Assembly (NCBI RefSeq): GCF_005503445.1
Contig: NZ_SCOH01000003.1
Location: 124,001 to 188,000, forward strand
DNA from: Chitinivorax sp. B
GTDB lineage: Bacteria > Pseudomonadota > Gammaproteobacteria > Burkholderiales > SCOH01
Length of the DNA: 64,000 nt
Direction of reading: 5' to 3'
Of this stretch, positions 28,235 through 38,470 are shown in pieces. Below the pieces are notes generated by a model, which saw nothing but the letters and a program-made list of their open reading frames with translations, was not told the DNA's origin and did not search any database. How positions within the stretch are numbered: position 1 is the stretch's first letter; each line of letters opens with the position of its first letter. Made by a program: the position numbers and the translations under genes.

Positions 28235-28771
28235 ATGTCCGACTTTCTTACCTCCCTAAAACGACTCCCGGGTAATATGCCGCCAGGCACCTACACAATG
28301 TGGATGCCATCGGAGGTTGAGCCATTCTTTACCCCATCCGTCACGCGTCACCTGATCAGCCAGGTCTATCAAGCTATCAATCAGATCGAAACCTATACTT
28401 TCTCTTTACTACTCAAAAAGTTAGGCTATATTGAGTCCGATATCTCACGTGTCAATCTACCGGTTGATTTGACAGAATTCCCCGTTACCCTTGAAGAGGC
28501 ACAGCCTTTCCTGATGACCGCATCGCGTGAAAAAGGCATTCGATTACATTTTGACGACGCCACCGATCCAATCAATCGCAACCAGATTCTTGCCAGCTTT
28601 CTGGCACTGGTGGAATCCGTACAACAATTGATTTTGGAACGAAAACTACCACTGGATGCAGTCGATGGTGAAATGCCAATCAACTGGTGGTATGCCTGTG
28701 ACCAAACGCTGACCGCGGTGGAAAACAACGGTGAGCCCATCAAGGCATTAGGCAAGGTCATTATCGAGTAA
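28235..28771 (+). CDS. Hypothetical protein of 178 residues
   Basis: The family is not recognised. The ATG at 28235 follows GGAGCAACC, a good site; an in-frame ATG at 28211 does not have one. The product is soluble with no signal peptide or membrane segment. It has a proline-rich start (RLPGNMPPGTYTMWMPSE) and a mixed helical body, and ends in a short beta-like EPIKALGKVIIE. It has its own upstream region with a palindrome and a terminator downstream, so it is probably a single-gene unit. Context gives no function. Confidence 0.65.
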   Translation: MSDFLTSLKRLPGNMPPGTYTMWMPSEVEPFFTPSVTRHLISQVYQAINQIETYTFSLLLKKLGYIESDISRVNLPVDLTEFPVTLEEAQPFLMTASREKGIRLHFDDATDPINRNQILASFLALVESVQQLILERKLPLDAVDGEMPINWWYACDQTLTAVENNGEPIKALGKVIIE

Positions 28772-28872
28772 CCCACTGCCTCCATTGTGCTGGCAATTTC
28801 ATCATTCAAAGCCAATTGCCGCCGTCCATAACGGATCAATGCTACGGCTCAGCTCGGCCCATTCAACCAAAG

Positions 28873-28901
28873 AAAAAGCACCTTTATGTAAGGTGCTTTT
28901 T
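28873..28901. terminator. Bidirectional terminator between the orphan gene and dnaB
   Basis: Twelve-base arms AAAAAGCACCTT and AAGGTGCTTTTT around a 5-base loop. The A and T runs on either side suit the two convergent genes that end on each side of it. Confidence 0.85.
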
Positions 28902-28936
28902 AAAATTACGCCATGCTGGTCAATCACCCAAAGTGA

Positions 28937-30346
28937 TTACTCCCCCTCCCAGCCGGTGCGGGTAAATGCCGCATTCTCGAAGCGAGAGAATTGCCCCAGG
29001 AATGTCAGTGGCACACTGCCGGTTGGGCCATTACGATGCTTGCTGATGATGGCTTCAGCCTTACCCTTTAACTCTTCCTTATCCCGGAAATAATATTCCT
29101 CTCGGAACATGAAGATAATAATATCCGCATCTTGTTCAATTGCACCGGATTCGCGCAGGTCAGACATCATAGGCCGCTTATCCGGTCGACTTTCCACATT
29201 ACGCGACAGTTGCGATAGTGCAATAACCGGCACTTTCAGTTCTTTGGCCAGGCTCTTCAGCGAACGGGAGATTTCACCCACTTCCGTCGCACGATTCTGA
29301 TCACGCCCCCCGCTACTGTTTCCCGCCATCAGCTGAATATAGTCAATGACAATCAAGCCCAACTGCCCGTGCTGTCGGGCCAATCGTCGAGAACGAGCCC
29401 GCACTTCCAATGCGGACAGGCCGGCGGATTCATCAATGAAAATAGGAGCCTCGGACAACTTACCCACTGCGTAGGTCAACTTCTGCCAGTCTTCATCTTC
29501 AAGTCGTCCCGTCTTGATCTTATGTTGATCAAGCTTGCCGACGGAACCGATCATCCGCATGACCAGTTGAGCCCCACCCATTTCCATACTAAAGATGGCG
29601 ACCGGCTGCCCAGTGTTGATGGCCACATTCTCCGCCACGTTAATGGAGAAAGCGGTTTTACCCATTGATGGACGACCCGCCACAATGATCATGTCCCCGC
29701 GCTGCAAGCCGGAGGTCATATTGTCCAGATCTGCAAAGCCCGATGGAATACCGGTAATGTCATTTGGATTGTCACGGTTATATAGGGTATCAATCCTTTC
29801 AACCACTTCCGACACCAATTGCGGCATGGTCAGGAAATCCTGTCGTCCTTTGGCACTGCTTTCGGCGATCTCGAAAACCTTGGCCTCAGCCTGATCCAGC
29901 AGCTCAGCCGCATCCCGACCATTCGGGTTGTAGGCCGAATCAGCAATTTCGGTGCCTACTTCCACCAATTTCCGCATGATCGAGCGCTCACGCACGATGT
30001 GGGCATAGCGGCCAATATTGGCAGCACTAGGGGTGTTTTGCGCCAAGCTGGCCAAATATGCCAAACCACCGACTTGCTGCAATTCATTGGACTTCTCCAA
30101 TGATTCTGCGATGGTCACCACATCGGCAGGCTGCCCAAGCTCAAGCATCTTGAAGATATGCTTGAAGATCAACCGATGATCATGTCGATAGAAGTCAACC
30201 TCTGAAATCTGCCCAGCCACATTATCCCAAGCCTTATTATCAAGCAGCAGGCCACCCAATACCGATTGCTCGGCCTCCACAGAATTGGGCGGCAGCTTGA
30301 TCATTTGCAATTCACGGTCTTCAGGAACCAAATCAAAGTCTGACAT
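28937..30346 (-). CDS. dnaB: Replicative DNA helicase DnaB
   Basis: A 469-residue hexameric helicase of normal length. The N-terminal primase-interacting domain contains EAEQSVLGGLLLDN. The RecA-like domain has Walker A GRPSMGKTAFSIN, Walker B region LIVIDYIQLM, and the SQLSRNVESRPDKRPMMSDL and EQDADIIIFMFREE motifs. It unwinds the fork in the cytoplasm and recruits primase. It follows the ribosomal rpsF-rplI cluster, as in many proteobacteria, but a terminator at 30491-30521 suggests its own transcription. Confidence 0.97.
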   Translation of the reverse strand: MSDFDLVPEDRELQMIKLPPNSVEAEQSVLGGLLLDNKAWDNVAGQISEVDFYRHDHRLIFKHIFKMLELGQPADVVTIAESLEKSNELQQVGGLAYLASLAQNTPSAANIGRYAHIVRERSIMRKLVEVGTEIADSAYNPNGRDAAELLDQAEAKVFEIAESSAKGRQDFLTMPQLVSEVVERIDTLYNRDNPNDITGIPSGFADLDNMTSGLQRGDMIIVAGRPSMGKTAFSINVAENVAINTGQPVAIFSMEMGGAQLVMRMIGSVGKLDQHKIKTGRLEDEDWQKLTYAVGKLSEAPIFIDESAGLSALEVRARSRRLARQHGQLGLIVIDYIQLMAGNSSGGRDQNRATEVGEISRSLKSLAKELKVPVIALSQLSRNVESRPDKRPMMSDLRESGAIEQDADIIIFMFREEYYFRDKEELKGKAEAIISKHRNGPTGSVPLTFLGQFSRFENAAFTRTGWEGE

Positions 30347-30490
30347 AGCGCATCACTACTCAAGGAAAAACAAAACCCCCAGAGACGGGGGCGACAGGAC
30401 GAACCGTCATTTTAACGCAGAATCCGGGTGATGCCGGCAACTATTACAGTTCCCCGTCACGGCACCCATACCTGACAGCAAACAACAAAA

Positions 30491-30521
30491 AGCAAAAGGG
30501 CTGCATAGCAGCCCTTTTGCT
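30491..30521 (-). terminator. Terminator of the rpsF-priB-rpsR-rplI operon
   Basis: Fourteen-base perfect arms AGCAAAAGGGCTGC / GCAGCCCTTTTGCT around a 3-base loop, starting 20 bases after the rplI stop. On the minus strand the distal arm is followed by a short T-rich stretch. Confidence 0.85.
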
Positions 30522-30540
30522 TCATTGGCAGTACTTAAGC

Positions 30541-30990
30541 TTACACTTCAGGCACAACCACAACAGCTACTTCAATCACAACATCATGGTGCAATGCAAC
30601 GTCAACCGCGTATTCACCAATCGTCTTGAACGGACCTTCAGGCAGGCGAACTTCAGCCTTGGCAACCTGAATACCAGACTTGGTGATGGCTTCAGCGATA
30701 TCAGCATTGGTAACAGAACCAAACAGGCGGCCGTCAACACCAGCCTTCTGGCTGATTTCGACACGAGCACCAACCAGTTTCTCACCACGAGCCTGTGCTT
30801 CAACCAGCTTCTCGGCTTGTGCCTTTTCCAGCTCGACACGACGTGCTTCAAACTCTTTCAGGTTAGCGTCAGTTGCACGCTTAGCCAGACCAGTCGGGAT
30901 CAGGAAGTTACGTGCGTAACCATCCTTAACCTTAACGACGTCACCCAGCTGACCCAGATTTGCTACTTTTTCCAGGAGAATGATTTGCAT
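30541..30990 (-). CDS. rplI: 50S ribosomal protein bL9
   Basis: A 149-residue ribosomal protein with the canonical start [20 protein letters not shown] and the conserved [20 protein letters not shown]. The long helix rich in Ala, Glu and Lys and the C-terminal RNA-binding domain ([15 protein letters not shown]) are both present. It is last in the rpsF-priB-rpsR-rplI operon. Confidence 0.98.
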   Translation of the reverse strand: MQIILLEKVANLGQLGDVVKVKDGYARNFLIPTGLAKRATDANLKEFEARRVELEKAQAEKLVEAQARGEKLVGARVEISQKAGVDGRLFGSVTNADIAEAITKSGIQVAKAEVRLPEGPFKTIGEYAVDVALHHDVVIEVAVVVVPEV

Positions 30991-31008
30991 AGTGATAACT
31001 CCCCCAGA

Positions 31009-31236
31009 TTAATGCAGATCAGTGTAAGGCATCAGAGCCAGGAAGCGCGCGCGCTTGATGGCATCCGACAGCTGACGCTGATAGCGAGCCTTGGTACCGG
31101 TGATACGGGCAGGAATGATCTTGCCAGTTTCAGTGACGAAATCCTTCAGCGTATCGATATCTTTGTAGTCGATTTCCTTGACGCCTTCAGCGGTAAAGCG
31201 ACAGAACTTCCGACGCTTGAACAAATTGCGGGACAT
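31009..31236 (-). CDS. rpsR: 30S ribosomal protein bS18
   Basis: A 75-residue protein with the family core [20 protein letters not shown] and the basic C-terminal [20 protein letters not shown]. Length and order (two bases after priB, 18 bases before rplI) are standard. It binds the 30S platform together with bS6, whose gene heads the operon. Confidence 0.98.
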   Translation of the reverse strand: MSRNLFKRRKFCRFTAEGVKEIDYKDIDTLKDFVTETGKIIPARITGTKARYQRQLSDAIKRARFLALMPYTDLH

Positions 31237-31238
31237 GA

Positions 31239-31544
31239 TTACCTCGTTTGACTGTATTCGATTCGGGTTACATGCAATACAAGTTGAGTACTTTTCAGGT
31301 TTTTCATTGCCAGAAAGCCCGACAACTTTACCCTCACATTCTCCCGCAGACGACTTGCTTCTAAAGCAATATCACCCAATGCCAATGAAGGCATCATACA
31401 TTTCACAGAACGAGTAACGCCTGCTTCTTGCTGTTGGGATATGTGAGACAGATTGAAACCGATTATCGGAATACCTGCCGGTGTATACCGAAGCGTATCG
31501 CATTCGGCGATGACACCTTCCAATTCAACGTGATTGCAACTCAC
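31239..31544 (-). CDS. priB: Primosomal replication protein N (PriB)
   Basis: A 101-residue single-OB-fold protein related to SSB. It begins [20 protein letters not shown] and includes [13 protein letters not shown]. PriB helps PriA restart stalled replication forks. Its place between rpsF and rpsR is the classic beta/gamma-proteobacterial arrangement. It starts five bases after the rpsF stop codon. Confidence 0.95.
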   Translation of the reverse strand: MSCNHVELEGVIAECDTLRYTPAGIPIIGFNLSHISQQQEAGVTRSVKCMMPSLALGDIALEASRLRENVRVKLSGFLAMKNLKSTQLVLHVTRIEYSQTR

Positions 31545-31549
31545 TCAGG

Positions 31550-31921
31550 TTACGCCGCAGCGGCGTCGCCCTTGCCTTCCTGATTCATCAGGGACTTCGA
31601 CTTCTCTTCTTTCATCATCGGAGAAGGCTCAGTCACCGGACCGGTTTTCTTCAGGGTCAGGTGGCGCAGAACAGCGTCGTTGAACTTGAATGCATGCTCC
31701 AGCTCATCCAGGATATCCTGGCCGCATTCGATGTTCATCAACACATAATGTGCCTTGTGAACTTTTTGAATCGGGTAGGCCAATTGACGACGGCCCCAGT
31801 CTTCGAGGCGATGAATCGTACCACCACCGTTCACGACCATGTTCTTGTAACGCTCGACCATCGCCGGCACCTGCTCGCTTTGATCAGGATGAACGATGAA
31901 TACGATCTCGTAATGACGCAT
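31550..31921 (-). CDS. rpsF: 30S ribosomal protein bS6
   Basis: A 123-residue ribosomal protein starting [20 protein letters not shown], with [18 protein letters not shown] and [10 protein letters not shown] as family hallmarks. The C-terminal tail after PVTEPSP is charged and ends in a short alanine run. The promoter should lie in 31922-32046; a TATACT-like -10 (minus strand, 31989-31994) is visible there without a good -35. Confidence 0.98.
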   Translation of the reverse strand: MRHYEIVFIVHPDQSEQVPAMVERYKNMVVNGGGTIHRLEDWGRRQLAYPIQKVHKAHYVLMNIECGQDILDELEHAFKFNDAVLRHLTLKKTGPVTEPSPMMKEEKSKSLMNQEGKGDAAAA

Positions 31922-32046
31922 TAAACACTCCTTTTGGAAAAAGCCTCCCGTATGCGTTCCGGTAAGGCAAGGGGTTGGAAAACGGGAAAGTATAGCTGAT
32001 TACTCGATGGATGGCTAGACATTAGCCCGGCCAACCTGCCGACCGG

Positions 32047-32796
32047 TCACGAGTTGGGTTTCACCATTACACGTTGACGACGACTTTCGGCAAGGCATAA
32101 ACCGGATGCCACTGATACATTCAGGCTTTCAACCGTGCCAAACATCGGGATGCTCACCATGACATCGCAATGCTCACGGGTTAACCGGCGCAAACCACTT
32201 CCTTCCGCCCCCAACACCCAAGCCAGTGGCCCGGTCTGTTCGAAATGGAATAGGTCGGTTTCACCATCAGCAGCCGTTCCTGCAACCCAAATACCACGAT
32301 CTTTCAGATCGCGAAGTGTTCGCGCAAGATTGGTCACTGTCACATACGGCATGACTTCGGCGGCACCACAGGCTACTTTGGAAACCGTCGCATTAACCCC
32401 GACCGATTTATCCTTGGGGGCCACTACCGCATGTGCACCCATGGCATCGGCCACACGCAGGCAGGCACCCAGGTTATGAGGATCCGTGACACCATCCAGC
32501 ACCAGCAGCAACGGCGGCTCCGCCAAACTGTCCAGAACATCATCAAGTGTCACATGGCTTTTGCCTGCGTCAATCAGAGCAGCGACCCCTTGGTGCCGCC
32601 CAGCTCCAACCAAGCCATCCAAACGTTGCATGTCAACAGGAATAATACGAACCCCGGCGCGTGTTGCAGCGTGCTCGACATCTTTGGCACGAGGGTCATG
32701 CCGCTGTGTCAGCAAGTAGAGCTCCATCACACTATCGGGAAAGTGGCGCAGACGCGCATTGACGGCATGAAAGCCGAAGATAAGTTTTGAGTTCAA
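32047..32796 (-). CDS. rlmB: 23S rRNA (guanosine-2'-O-)-methyltransferase RlmB
   Basis: A 249-residue SPOUT methyltransferase that modifies a conserved G in domain V of 23S rRNA. The N-terminal substrate-binding domain starts [15 protein letters not shown]. The knot region carries [36 protein letters not shown] and [20 protein letters not shown]. The ATG overlaps the stop codon of the upstream GGDEF/EAL gene by four bases (32793-32796), which is an unusual coupling. Confidence 0.95.
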   Translation of the reverse strand: MNSKLIFGFHAVNARLRHFPDSVMELYLLTQRHDPRAKDVEHAATRAGVRIIPVDMQRLDGLVGAGRHQGVAALIDAGKSHVTLDDVLDSLAEPPLLLVLDGVTDPHNLGACLRVADAMGAHAVVAPKDKSVGVNATVSKVACGAAEVMPYVTVTNLARTLRDLKDRGIWVAGTAADGETDLFHFEQTGPLAWVLGAEGSGLRRLTREHCDVMVSIPMFGTVESLNVSVASGLCLAESRRQRVMVKPNS

Positions 32797-35700
32797 GCGG
32801 GTTCCAGCGATTTCGGCTTCAGATCAGGAGGATGGTCATTGTGACGCTGGTCTTGATAAATGCCAAGCGCGGTGAACAACAAATCGATTTCTTCTGATGG
32901 CTTGGGCTCACTAAACATGAAGCCCTGCACCAGATCACAACCATTTTCACGCAGGAATACCAACTGCTCCATCCGCTCCACCCCCTCGGCCACAACACTT
33001 AAACCAAGCCGCTTCGCCATCGCGATGATCACTTCAGTAATGGCAGTATCCTCTCCATCTCTCGGCACCCCAGCAATAAAGGAACCATCGATTTTCAGAT
33101 TATGGATTGGGAAGTGCTTCAAATTGTTCAACGATGAGTATCCTGTACCAAAGTCATCGATTGATAATTGCACACCCATTGCCTTCAACTCAGACATGAT
33201 CTCAATCGCCTCCTCGGCATCATGCATAATCATGCTCTCGGTAATCTCCAACTCCAGCCAATGCGGTTCCAACCCAGATTGCGCCAATGCATTGCGTACC
33301 GACTGCACCAGACTGAACGGCCTGAATTGACGTGGTGAAAGGTTGACCGCCATACGAATGGGAGGATACCCGGTATCCTGCCATTTCTTGGCTTGCCGAC
33401 AGGCCGTTAGCAATACCCACTCACCAATCGGTACAATTAGCCCATTCTCTTCAGCCAACGGAATGAAACGGACAGGTGCAACCAAACCCAATTCGGGATG
33501 CCGCCAACGGATCAAGGCCTCCATGCCAATGATGCGATGTTGCAGCAGCTCAACCTGGGCTTGGTAGTGGAGCTCGAATTCGCCCCGTTCCAGCGCATAA
33601 CGCAAGCTGTTCTCCATGACCAGATGCTCCAGCGCCAGTGCATTCATCTCCGATGCAAAGAATTGATAAGTGTTCTTGCCCAACTCCTTAGCCCGATACA
33701 TGGCGATGTCGGCGTTCTTGAGCAAGGTTGCGGCATCATTACCATCCTCCGCTCCCATTGCAATACCGATACTGGCGGTGACAAACAACTCCTGCCCTTC
33801 CAGCACGAACGGCTGCCCCAACGCGTGAAGCAAGCGCTCTGCCACGCCGGCCACATGTTGTACATCAGTAATGCTTTCCATCACGATAGTGAACTCATCA
33901 CCACCCAGACGGGCAATCAAATCCCACTCTTTAACGCAACGCTTGAGCCGTAATGCCACCTCTTGCAGCAGCAAATCCCCCGCCTGATGGCCCAAGGTAT
34001 CATTGATGGTTTTGAATCGATCCAAATCGATGAACAGTACGGCCAATTGATGTGCATGCCCATATAGGCGAGCCAAAGACTGCTCCAAACGCTCATTCAA
34101 GCGTGCACGATTGGGCAAGCGAGTCAACACATCATGATTGGCAAGAAAATGCAGACGCTCTTCGGCCTCTTTACGACTGGTGATGTCGGAAAACACGCCA
34201 ACATAATTCGAAATACGGCCCTGTTCATCACGGACAGCACTGACACTCATCCAGGCAGGATAAGTCTCGCCGCTACTTCGGCGATCAATCAACTCCCCTT
34301 GCCAGTGACCCGCGAGTTCCAAACTCATCAGGATGTCCCGATTGATGTCACCGGAATCATGCCCCTCCCGGAACATTCTCGATACCTTGCCAATTGTCTC
34401 ATTTCCAGCAAAACCAGTAATTCGGCTGAATGCCGGGTTGGTAGCGATGATTTCGGCATTGGCATCAGTAATCAGGATGCCTTCCTGAGCATTGTCAAAT
34501 ACCTTGGCAGCCAATCGTAACTGCCGCTCCTGCTTCACGCGTTCGCTAATATCAATCAACATACCAATGATGGCTGGCCGCCCATTGAATTCAAAGCGAC
34601 GCCCATGGGCCTCCACATCAATCAAATGCCCATCTCGATGCCGTACACGAAAGGTATAACGCACATGATCCACTTCACCCACCAGTCGACGGCGATGATT
34701 CAACTGCACGACAGACCAATCATCCGGCGCGATCAGATCAATCACCGTCATTCCAATGATGGCGTGCTGGTCAAAACCCACCATCTCAGCCAGTGTAGGA
34801 TTGGCATAGTGCAGGATGTCGTCCTGTACGATATAAAAACCCACCAACGATAGCTCGACCAAGGCCCGAAACTTTCCTTCGGCCTGCTGCTTGGCTTGCT
34901 CAGCCCGCTTCAGTTCGGAGATATCACTGAAGATAGACACTACATTGGTGATCAGTCCTTCCGATTGCCGTAGAACGAAAACGCTTAACCAAACCGGAAA
35001 TACCTCCCCCGACTTGTTACGAACTGCATATTCGCCATGCCAGTAACCTTGATCCTGTAACTGGAGACGCACTTGCTCGCACTGAACCTGCGATACAGCA
35101 TGTGTGATGACCGAAAGTGGTTGGCCGCGAATCTCCTCATCACGATATCCCGTGATGTGCAGAAAAGCCTCATTTACAGACTGCACGCATTCATCTGCGC
35201 CAGCCACGCAGATGGCATCAGTGGAATGCTGGAAAACTCGACCATACAGTTCCAGTTGTCGCTCGGTCTCCAACCGCTGGCGCATATCCAGAAACAAGCC
35301 AAAGGTGGCTACTTTACCGTTGTAATCAAATCGACGGGTGTGTAGCTCAACATCAATAGAACTGCCATCTCGATGGCGCACTTTCACGCCGATACGCCGC
35401 CCCGGACCACGATGATGCGCATCTGCAGCAAGTTGCTTATGCAGCATGATCCGGTCCTCCGGCCAGATCAGCGACGCAAACGCACGACCGGAAAGCTCCT
35501 CGACACTAAAACCAACCATATTGGCCAGCTCGGGGTTGGCATAAACCAAGTTGTCATTCTGGATGATGGCAATACCAGCCAAGGGTGACTCAACCAGCGC
35601 TCTGAACCGTGCTTGCGCTGCAATCGACTCCGCTTCGGCCTTCTTCCGTTCGGTAATGTCAATGCCGTTGGCACATAGTCCCACCAACCTGCCAGTACGG

Positions 35701-36911
35701 TCGTAGAGAGGAAACTTGTTGACCAGGAAGGTATATTGGACGTCATCCAGCTCAAAACTCTCCTCAAACTGAATGTTCTTTCCAGACCCAAGTACTGATG
35801 CATCGTTTACCTGCTGACTGCGCGCTTCCTCATGACTGAACAGGTCAGCTGCAGTACAGCCCGCAACATCTCGCTCTGACAGACCGAACAGTTCGGCAAA
35901 TTCTCGGTTGACCAACAAATAGCGACCTTCCAGGTCTTTGGTGTAGAACAACGTTTGCAAGTTGTTCAATACCGACTGCGCCTGCAAACGGTGCTCATGT
36001 AACATGTCCACGGTCAGTCGGCGCTCCTCGATCGTTGCGGCGAGAATCAAGCCAGCACAGGCCATCACAGACATGAAGGCAAACAGGAAGAAGGTCTTCT
36101 CAAATCCTGGCATGCCATCTGGATCACCCATCAGCATCGACCAAGCTGCAATGGTTGAGGCCAATAACGCCACCACACCCGCACCGACATGGCCAAAGCG
36201 AACAGCCCCCCAAACGATCAATGGAAAGATCACGAACTGCAGTGTCAGATGAGATGATGTGACCCACCCCATTCCGCCAAACACGATGCCACTGATAACG
36301 GTTGTCAATAATCCAAGCAAGAAGAGTTCTGGGCCGCGGCGACGCCAGAACTGGCGATCCCGATCCGCAATGGCAAGTATCAGCGGTGTCATCAGCAATA
36401 CACCGGATACTTCAGCTAACCACCACATCAACCAGGTTTCATTCAGTGAATGGGTATTGAGTGTACTTGGGGAATACAACCCCAACGCACCAAAACTTGC
36501 CGAAATAGCTGCATTGAACACGGCCCCGATCAGAATCAGCAAACCCACATCACGTAGTGAAGATAGGATTTGTGATTTGGCCGTATAGACACTCAGTAAT
36601 CGCGCGCTCAGTCCCGCACCCAGTGTAGAACCCAACGCAATAGCCACTGCACTGGGCCACGGCTGACCTTGATGCCAACCCAGTACTAGACAGACAAGTG
36701 GCACGACCCACAACAGGCGCATGCCACCCAACAACAAACCGGCCAGCGCAATACCTGAGGGTGGCCACAACAGCGAAATGGACTGGTCTCCGTAACCGAA
36801 GCAATGTCCCAGCATGCTTCCGAGCAACAAACCGATGGCAAATAGCACAGTCCACCCGGCGTTACCTGCCCAGGCCGAATACAATCGACTGCGAAACGCT
36901 GCTGCCAACAT
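32793..36911 (-). CDS. MASE1-PAS(5)-GGDEF-EAL cyclic-di-GMP signalling protein
   Basis: A very large (1372-residue) inner-membrane protein. The first 290 residues are a MASE1-type sensor with about eight to ten membrane helices. Five PAS units follow between about 310 and 930, recognisable from repeated [34 protein letters not shown] and similar cores, each ending in a PAC-like DITERK/DISERV segment. The cyclase domain keeps [12 protein letters not shown]. The upstream inhibitory-site position reads KEWD rather than RxxD. The EAL domain keeps [36 protein letters not shown] and [10 protein letters not shown], so phosphodiesterase activity is likely. Both domains look catalytically intact. It is coupled to rlmB. 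Confidence 0.93.
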   Translation of the reverse strand: MLAAAFRSRLYSAWAGNAGWTVLFAIGLLLGSMLGHCFGYGDQSISLLWPPSGIALAGLLLGGMRLLWVVPLVCLVLGWHQGQPWPSAVAIALGSTLGAGLSARLLSVYTAKSQILSSLRDVGLLILIGAVFNAAISASFGALGLYSPSTLNTHSLNETWLMWWLAEVSGVLLMTPLILAIADRDRQFWRRRGPELFLLGLLTTVISGIVFGGMGWVTSSHLTLQFVIFPLIVWGAVRFGHVGAGVVALLASTIAAWSMLMGDPDGMPGFEKTFFLFAFMSVMACAGLILAATIEERRLTVDMLHEHRLQAQSVLNNLQTLFYTKDLEGRYLLVNREFAELFGLSERDVAGCTAADLFSHEEARSQQVNDASVLGSGKNIQFEESFELDDVQYTFLVNKFPLYDRTGRLVGLCANGIDITERKKAEAESIAAQARFRALVESPLAGIAIIQNDNLVYANPELANMVGFSVEELSGRAFASLIWPEDRIMLHKQLAADAHHRGPGRRIGVKVRHRDGSSIDVELHTRRFDYNGKVATFGLFLDMRQRLETERQLELYGRVFQHSTDAICVAGADECVQSVNEAFLHITGYRDEEIRGQPLSVITHAVSQVQCEQVRLQLQDQGYWHGEYAVRNKSGEVFPVWLSVFVLRQSEGLITNVVSIFSDISELKRAEQAKQQAEGKFRALVELSLVGFYIVQDDILHYANPTLAEMVGFDQHAIIGMTVIDLIAPDDWSVVQLNHRRRLVGEVDHVRYTFRVRHRDGHLIDVEAHGRRFEFNGRPAIIGMLIDISERVKQERQLRLAAKVFDNAQEGILITDANAEIIATNPAFSRITGFAGNETIGKVSRMFREGHDSGDINRDILMSLELAGHWQGELIDRRSSGETYPAWMSVSAVRDEQGRISNYVGVFSDITSRKEAEERLHFLANHDVLTRLPNRARLNERLEQSLARLYGHAHQLAVLFIDLDRFKTINDTLGHQAGDLLLQEVALRLKRCVKEWDLIARLGGDEFTIVMESITDVQHVAGVAERLLHALGQPFVLEGQELFVTASIGIAMGAEDGNDAATLLKNADIAMYRAKELGKNTYQFFASEMNALALEHLVMENSLRYALERGEFELHYQAQVELLQHRIIGMEALIRWRHPELGLVAPVRFIPLAEENGLIVPIGEWVLLTACRQAKKWQDTGYPPIRMAVNLSPRQFRPFSLVQSVRNALAQSGLEPHWLELEITESMIMHDAEEAIEIMSELKAMGVQLSIDDFGTGYSSLNNLKHFPIHNLKIDGSFIAGVPRDGEDTAITEVIIAMAKRLGLSVVAEGVERMEQLVFLRENGCDLVQGFMFSEPKPSEEIDLLFTALGIYQDQRHNDHPPDLKPKSLEPA

Positions 36912-37192
36912 GCACCTCTTAGCGATAAAACGGATAGCCTGATCACTGCCCTTGACACGAAACGGTCAGGCAACCAACTTGCCAAAGCAATAAACCCTTC
37001 ACGACACAGCAAGATTCGGTTGTTTTACTTTTTTCAGGACACCAAGACCGAACCGCTTAAATATTTCAGGAAATTTGAATGCAGAGAAATGAATATTATT
37101 ATTTATCAGGCTATAACCTGATCTTAAACGCAATCCTTCGATAAATAAATAGCATTGCAATTTCTCACCGCATTTTTATACAACGAATTCAT

Positions 37193-38203
37193 TCAGCTCA
37201 AGTAACGAAACAATTGGGGCCATACGTAATCAGCGGTCAAATCATTGAGGCATTTCATATGCCCTAACGGGCATTCCCGCTTGAAACAGGGGCTGCATGA
37301 CACATTCAAAGAAATAGTTTGCGCTGAGTCACTCAACGGTGGCGTAAATATTGGGCTGGAAGAACCATATACTGCCAATACAGGTCGACCCAGTGCAGCC
37401 GCAACATGCATCAGGCCCGAATCATTCGTTACCACCGCACGGCTCAGGGACAACAAATCAATTGCTTGCGCCAACGAGGTTCCGCCACACAAATTAAACA
37501 CATGGTCACCAATGCCGCTTGCTATTGCCTCGCCAATTTCCAATTCTTTTGAGGAACCAAAAATCCAGACTTGCGCACCTGCGGCTACTGCCAATTTACC
37601 CAAATCTGCAAAGTGAGCAACCGGCCAGCGTTTGGCAGGGCCATATTCTGCACCTGGACAAAAAGCAACGACTGGGCGGTGACAGGTCAGGTGCTTGTCC
37701 CCCATACTGGCTTGCACTTGCTGTGCATCAGCCGTCAATAGCGGGTTGGGTGTCACAACCGAGCCTGATTCATTTTCCGGGGCGGCAAGCCTGGCAAAAC
37801 GATCTACCATCCGTGGAATCGCTGCCTCATCCAGACGACGCCAGTCATTCAACAAGCCATAGCGTTGCTCCCCAAGGTATCCGGTTCTTTTGGGAATACG
37901 AGCAAACCAAGGCACTAACGCAGACTTCAGGGAGTTGGGTAACACGATCGCCTGATCATATTGACGAGCTTGCAGTTGCTGCCCTAAACGAAACCGGTCC
38001 AGCAATCGTAGTTGGCCATGTGCAAAAGGGTTGTCCAGTGCCTGGGCAACCTCCGGCATCCTGGCGTGCAACGGCAATGTCCAGGCTGGCGCCAGCACAT
38101 CCAGCTCCATATCCGGATAGCGTATCGCCAATAAGCGATACAAAGGCTGCGCCATCACGCAGTCACCTACCCACGACGGGGTGACAACAAGAATACGAGT
38201 CAT
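37193..38203 (-). CDS. waaF: Lipopolysaccharide heptosyltransferase II
   Basis: A 336-residue glycosyltransferase (GT9 family) that adds the second L-glycero-D-manno-heptose to the LPS inner core. It opens TRILVVTPSWVGDCVMAQPL and has CPGAEYGPAKRWPVAHFADL, VTNDSGLMHVAAALGRPVLA and a C-terminal C-S-P-C...C...C-L motif. The ATG at 38203 is preferred: the in-frame ATG at 38248 sits next to the terminator hairpin at 38228-38246. Confidence 0.92.
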   Translation of the reverse strand: MTRILVVTPSWVGDCVMAQPLYRLLAIRYPDMELDVLAPAWTLPLHARMPEVAQALDNPFAHGQLRLLDRFRLGQQLQARQYDQAIVLPNSLKSALVPWFARIPKRTGYLGEQRYGLLNDWRRLDEAAIPRMVDRFARLAAPENESGSVVTPNPLLTADAQQVQASMGDKHLTCHRPVVAFCPGAEYGPAKRWPVAHFADLGKLAVAAGAQVWIFGSSKELEIGEAIASGIGDHVFNLCGGTSLAQAIDLLSLSRAVVTNDSGLMHVAAALGRPVLAVYGSSSPIFTPPLSDSAQTISLNVSCSPCFKRECPLGHMKCLNDLTADYVWPQLFRYLS

Positions 38204-38227
38204 ACGAACAAGGGAAGGAAGTGAAAC

Positions 38228-38246
38228 CGGCGCCCAAGGCGCCGGC
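38228..38246 (-). terminator. Hairpin after the zinc-finger gene
   Basis: CCGGCGCC and GGCGCCGG pair around a 3-base loop. It starts nine bases after the stop codon of the small zinc-finger gene and lies ahead of waaF. On the minus strand it is followed by TTTCACTTCC, so the T-run is poor; it may act as an attenuator. Confidence 0.6.
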
Positions 38247-38254
38247 ATTGCAGA

Positions 38255-38461
38255 TCAGTGATGGCCGCCCACCTTGGGGCCGCCTTTCAGCTTGTAATCC
38301 GTACCGCAGTAAGGACACTTGGCTTCACCCGTTTTTTCGATTGCCAGGAAAACACGTGGGTGCGCATTCCATTTCAACATGTCCGGCATCGGGCAGTGCA
38401 ATGGCAGATCCTGATCGGTAACTTCGACAACGCGTTGATTCAGTTCTTTGGTTTCAGCCAT
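38255..38461 (-). CDS. Small CHCC zinc-finger domain protein
   Basis: A 68-residue protein with a zinc-binding pattern resembling the C-terminal domain of mitochondrial complex I subunit NDUFS6. A cysteine in LPLHCPMPDMLKWNAHPRVFL is followed by the paired cysteines of AKCPYCGTDYKL. Such proteins are conserved in betaproteobacteria, often beside ilvE and LPS genes. The function is unknown; it may be a respiratory accessory or a regulator. It starts nine bases after the ilvE stop codon. Confidence 0.82.
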   Translation of the reverse strand: MAETKELNQRVVEVTDQDLPLHCPMPDMLKWNAHPRVFLAIEKTGEAKCPYCGTDYKLKGGPKVGGHH

Positions 38462-38470
38462 GATGAGAAC

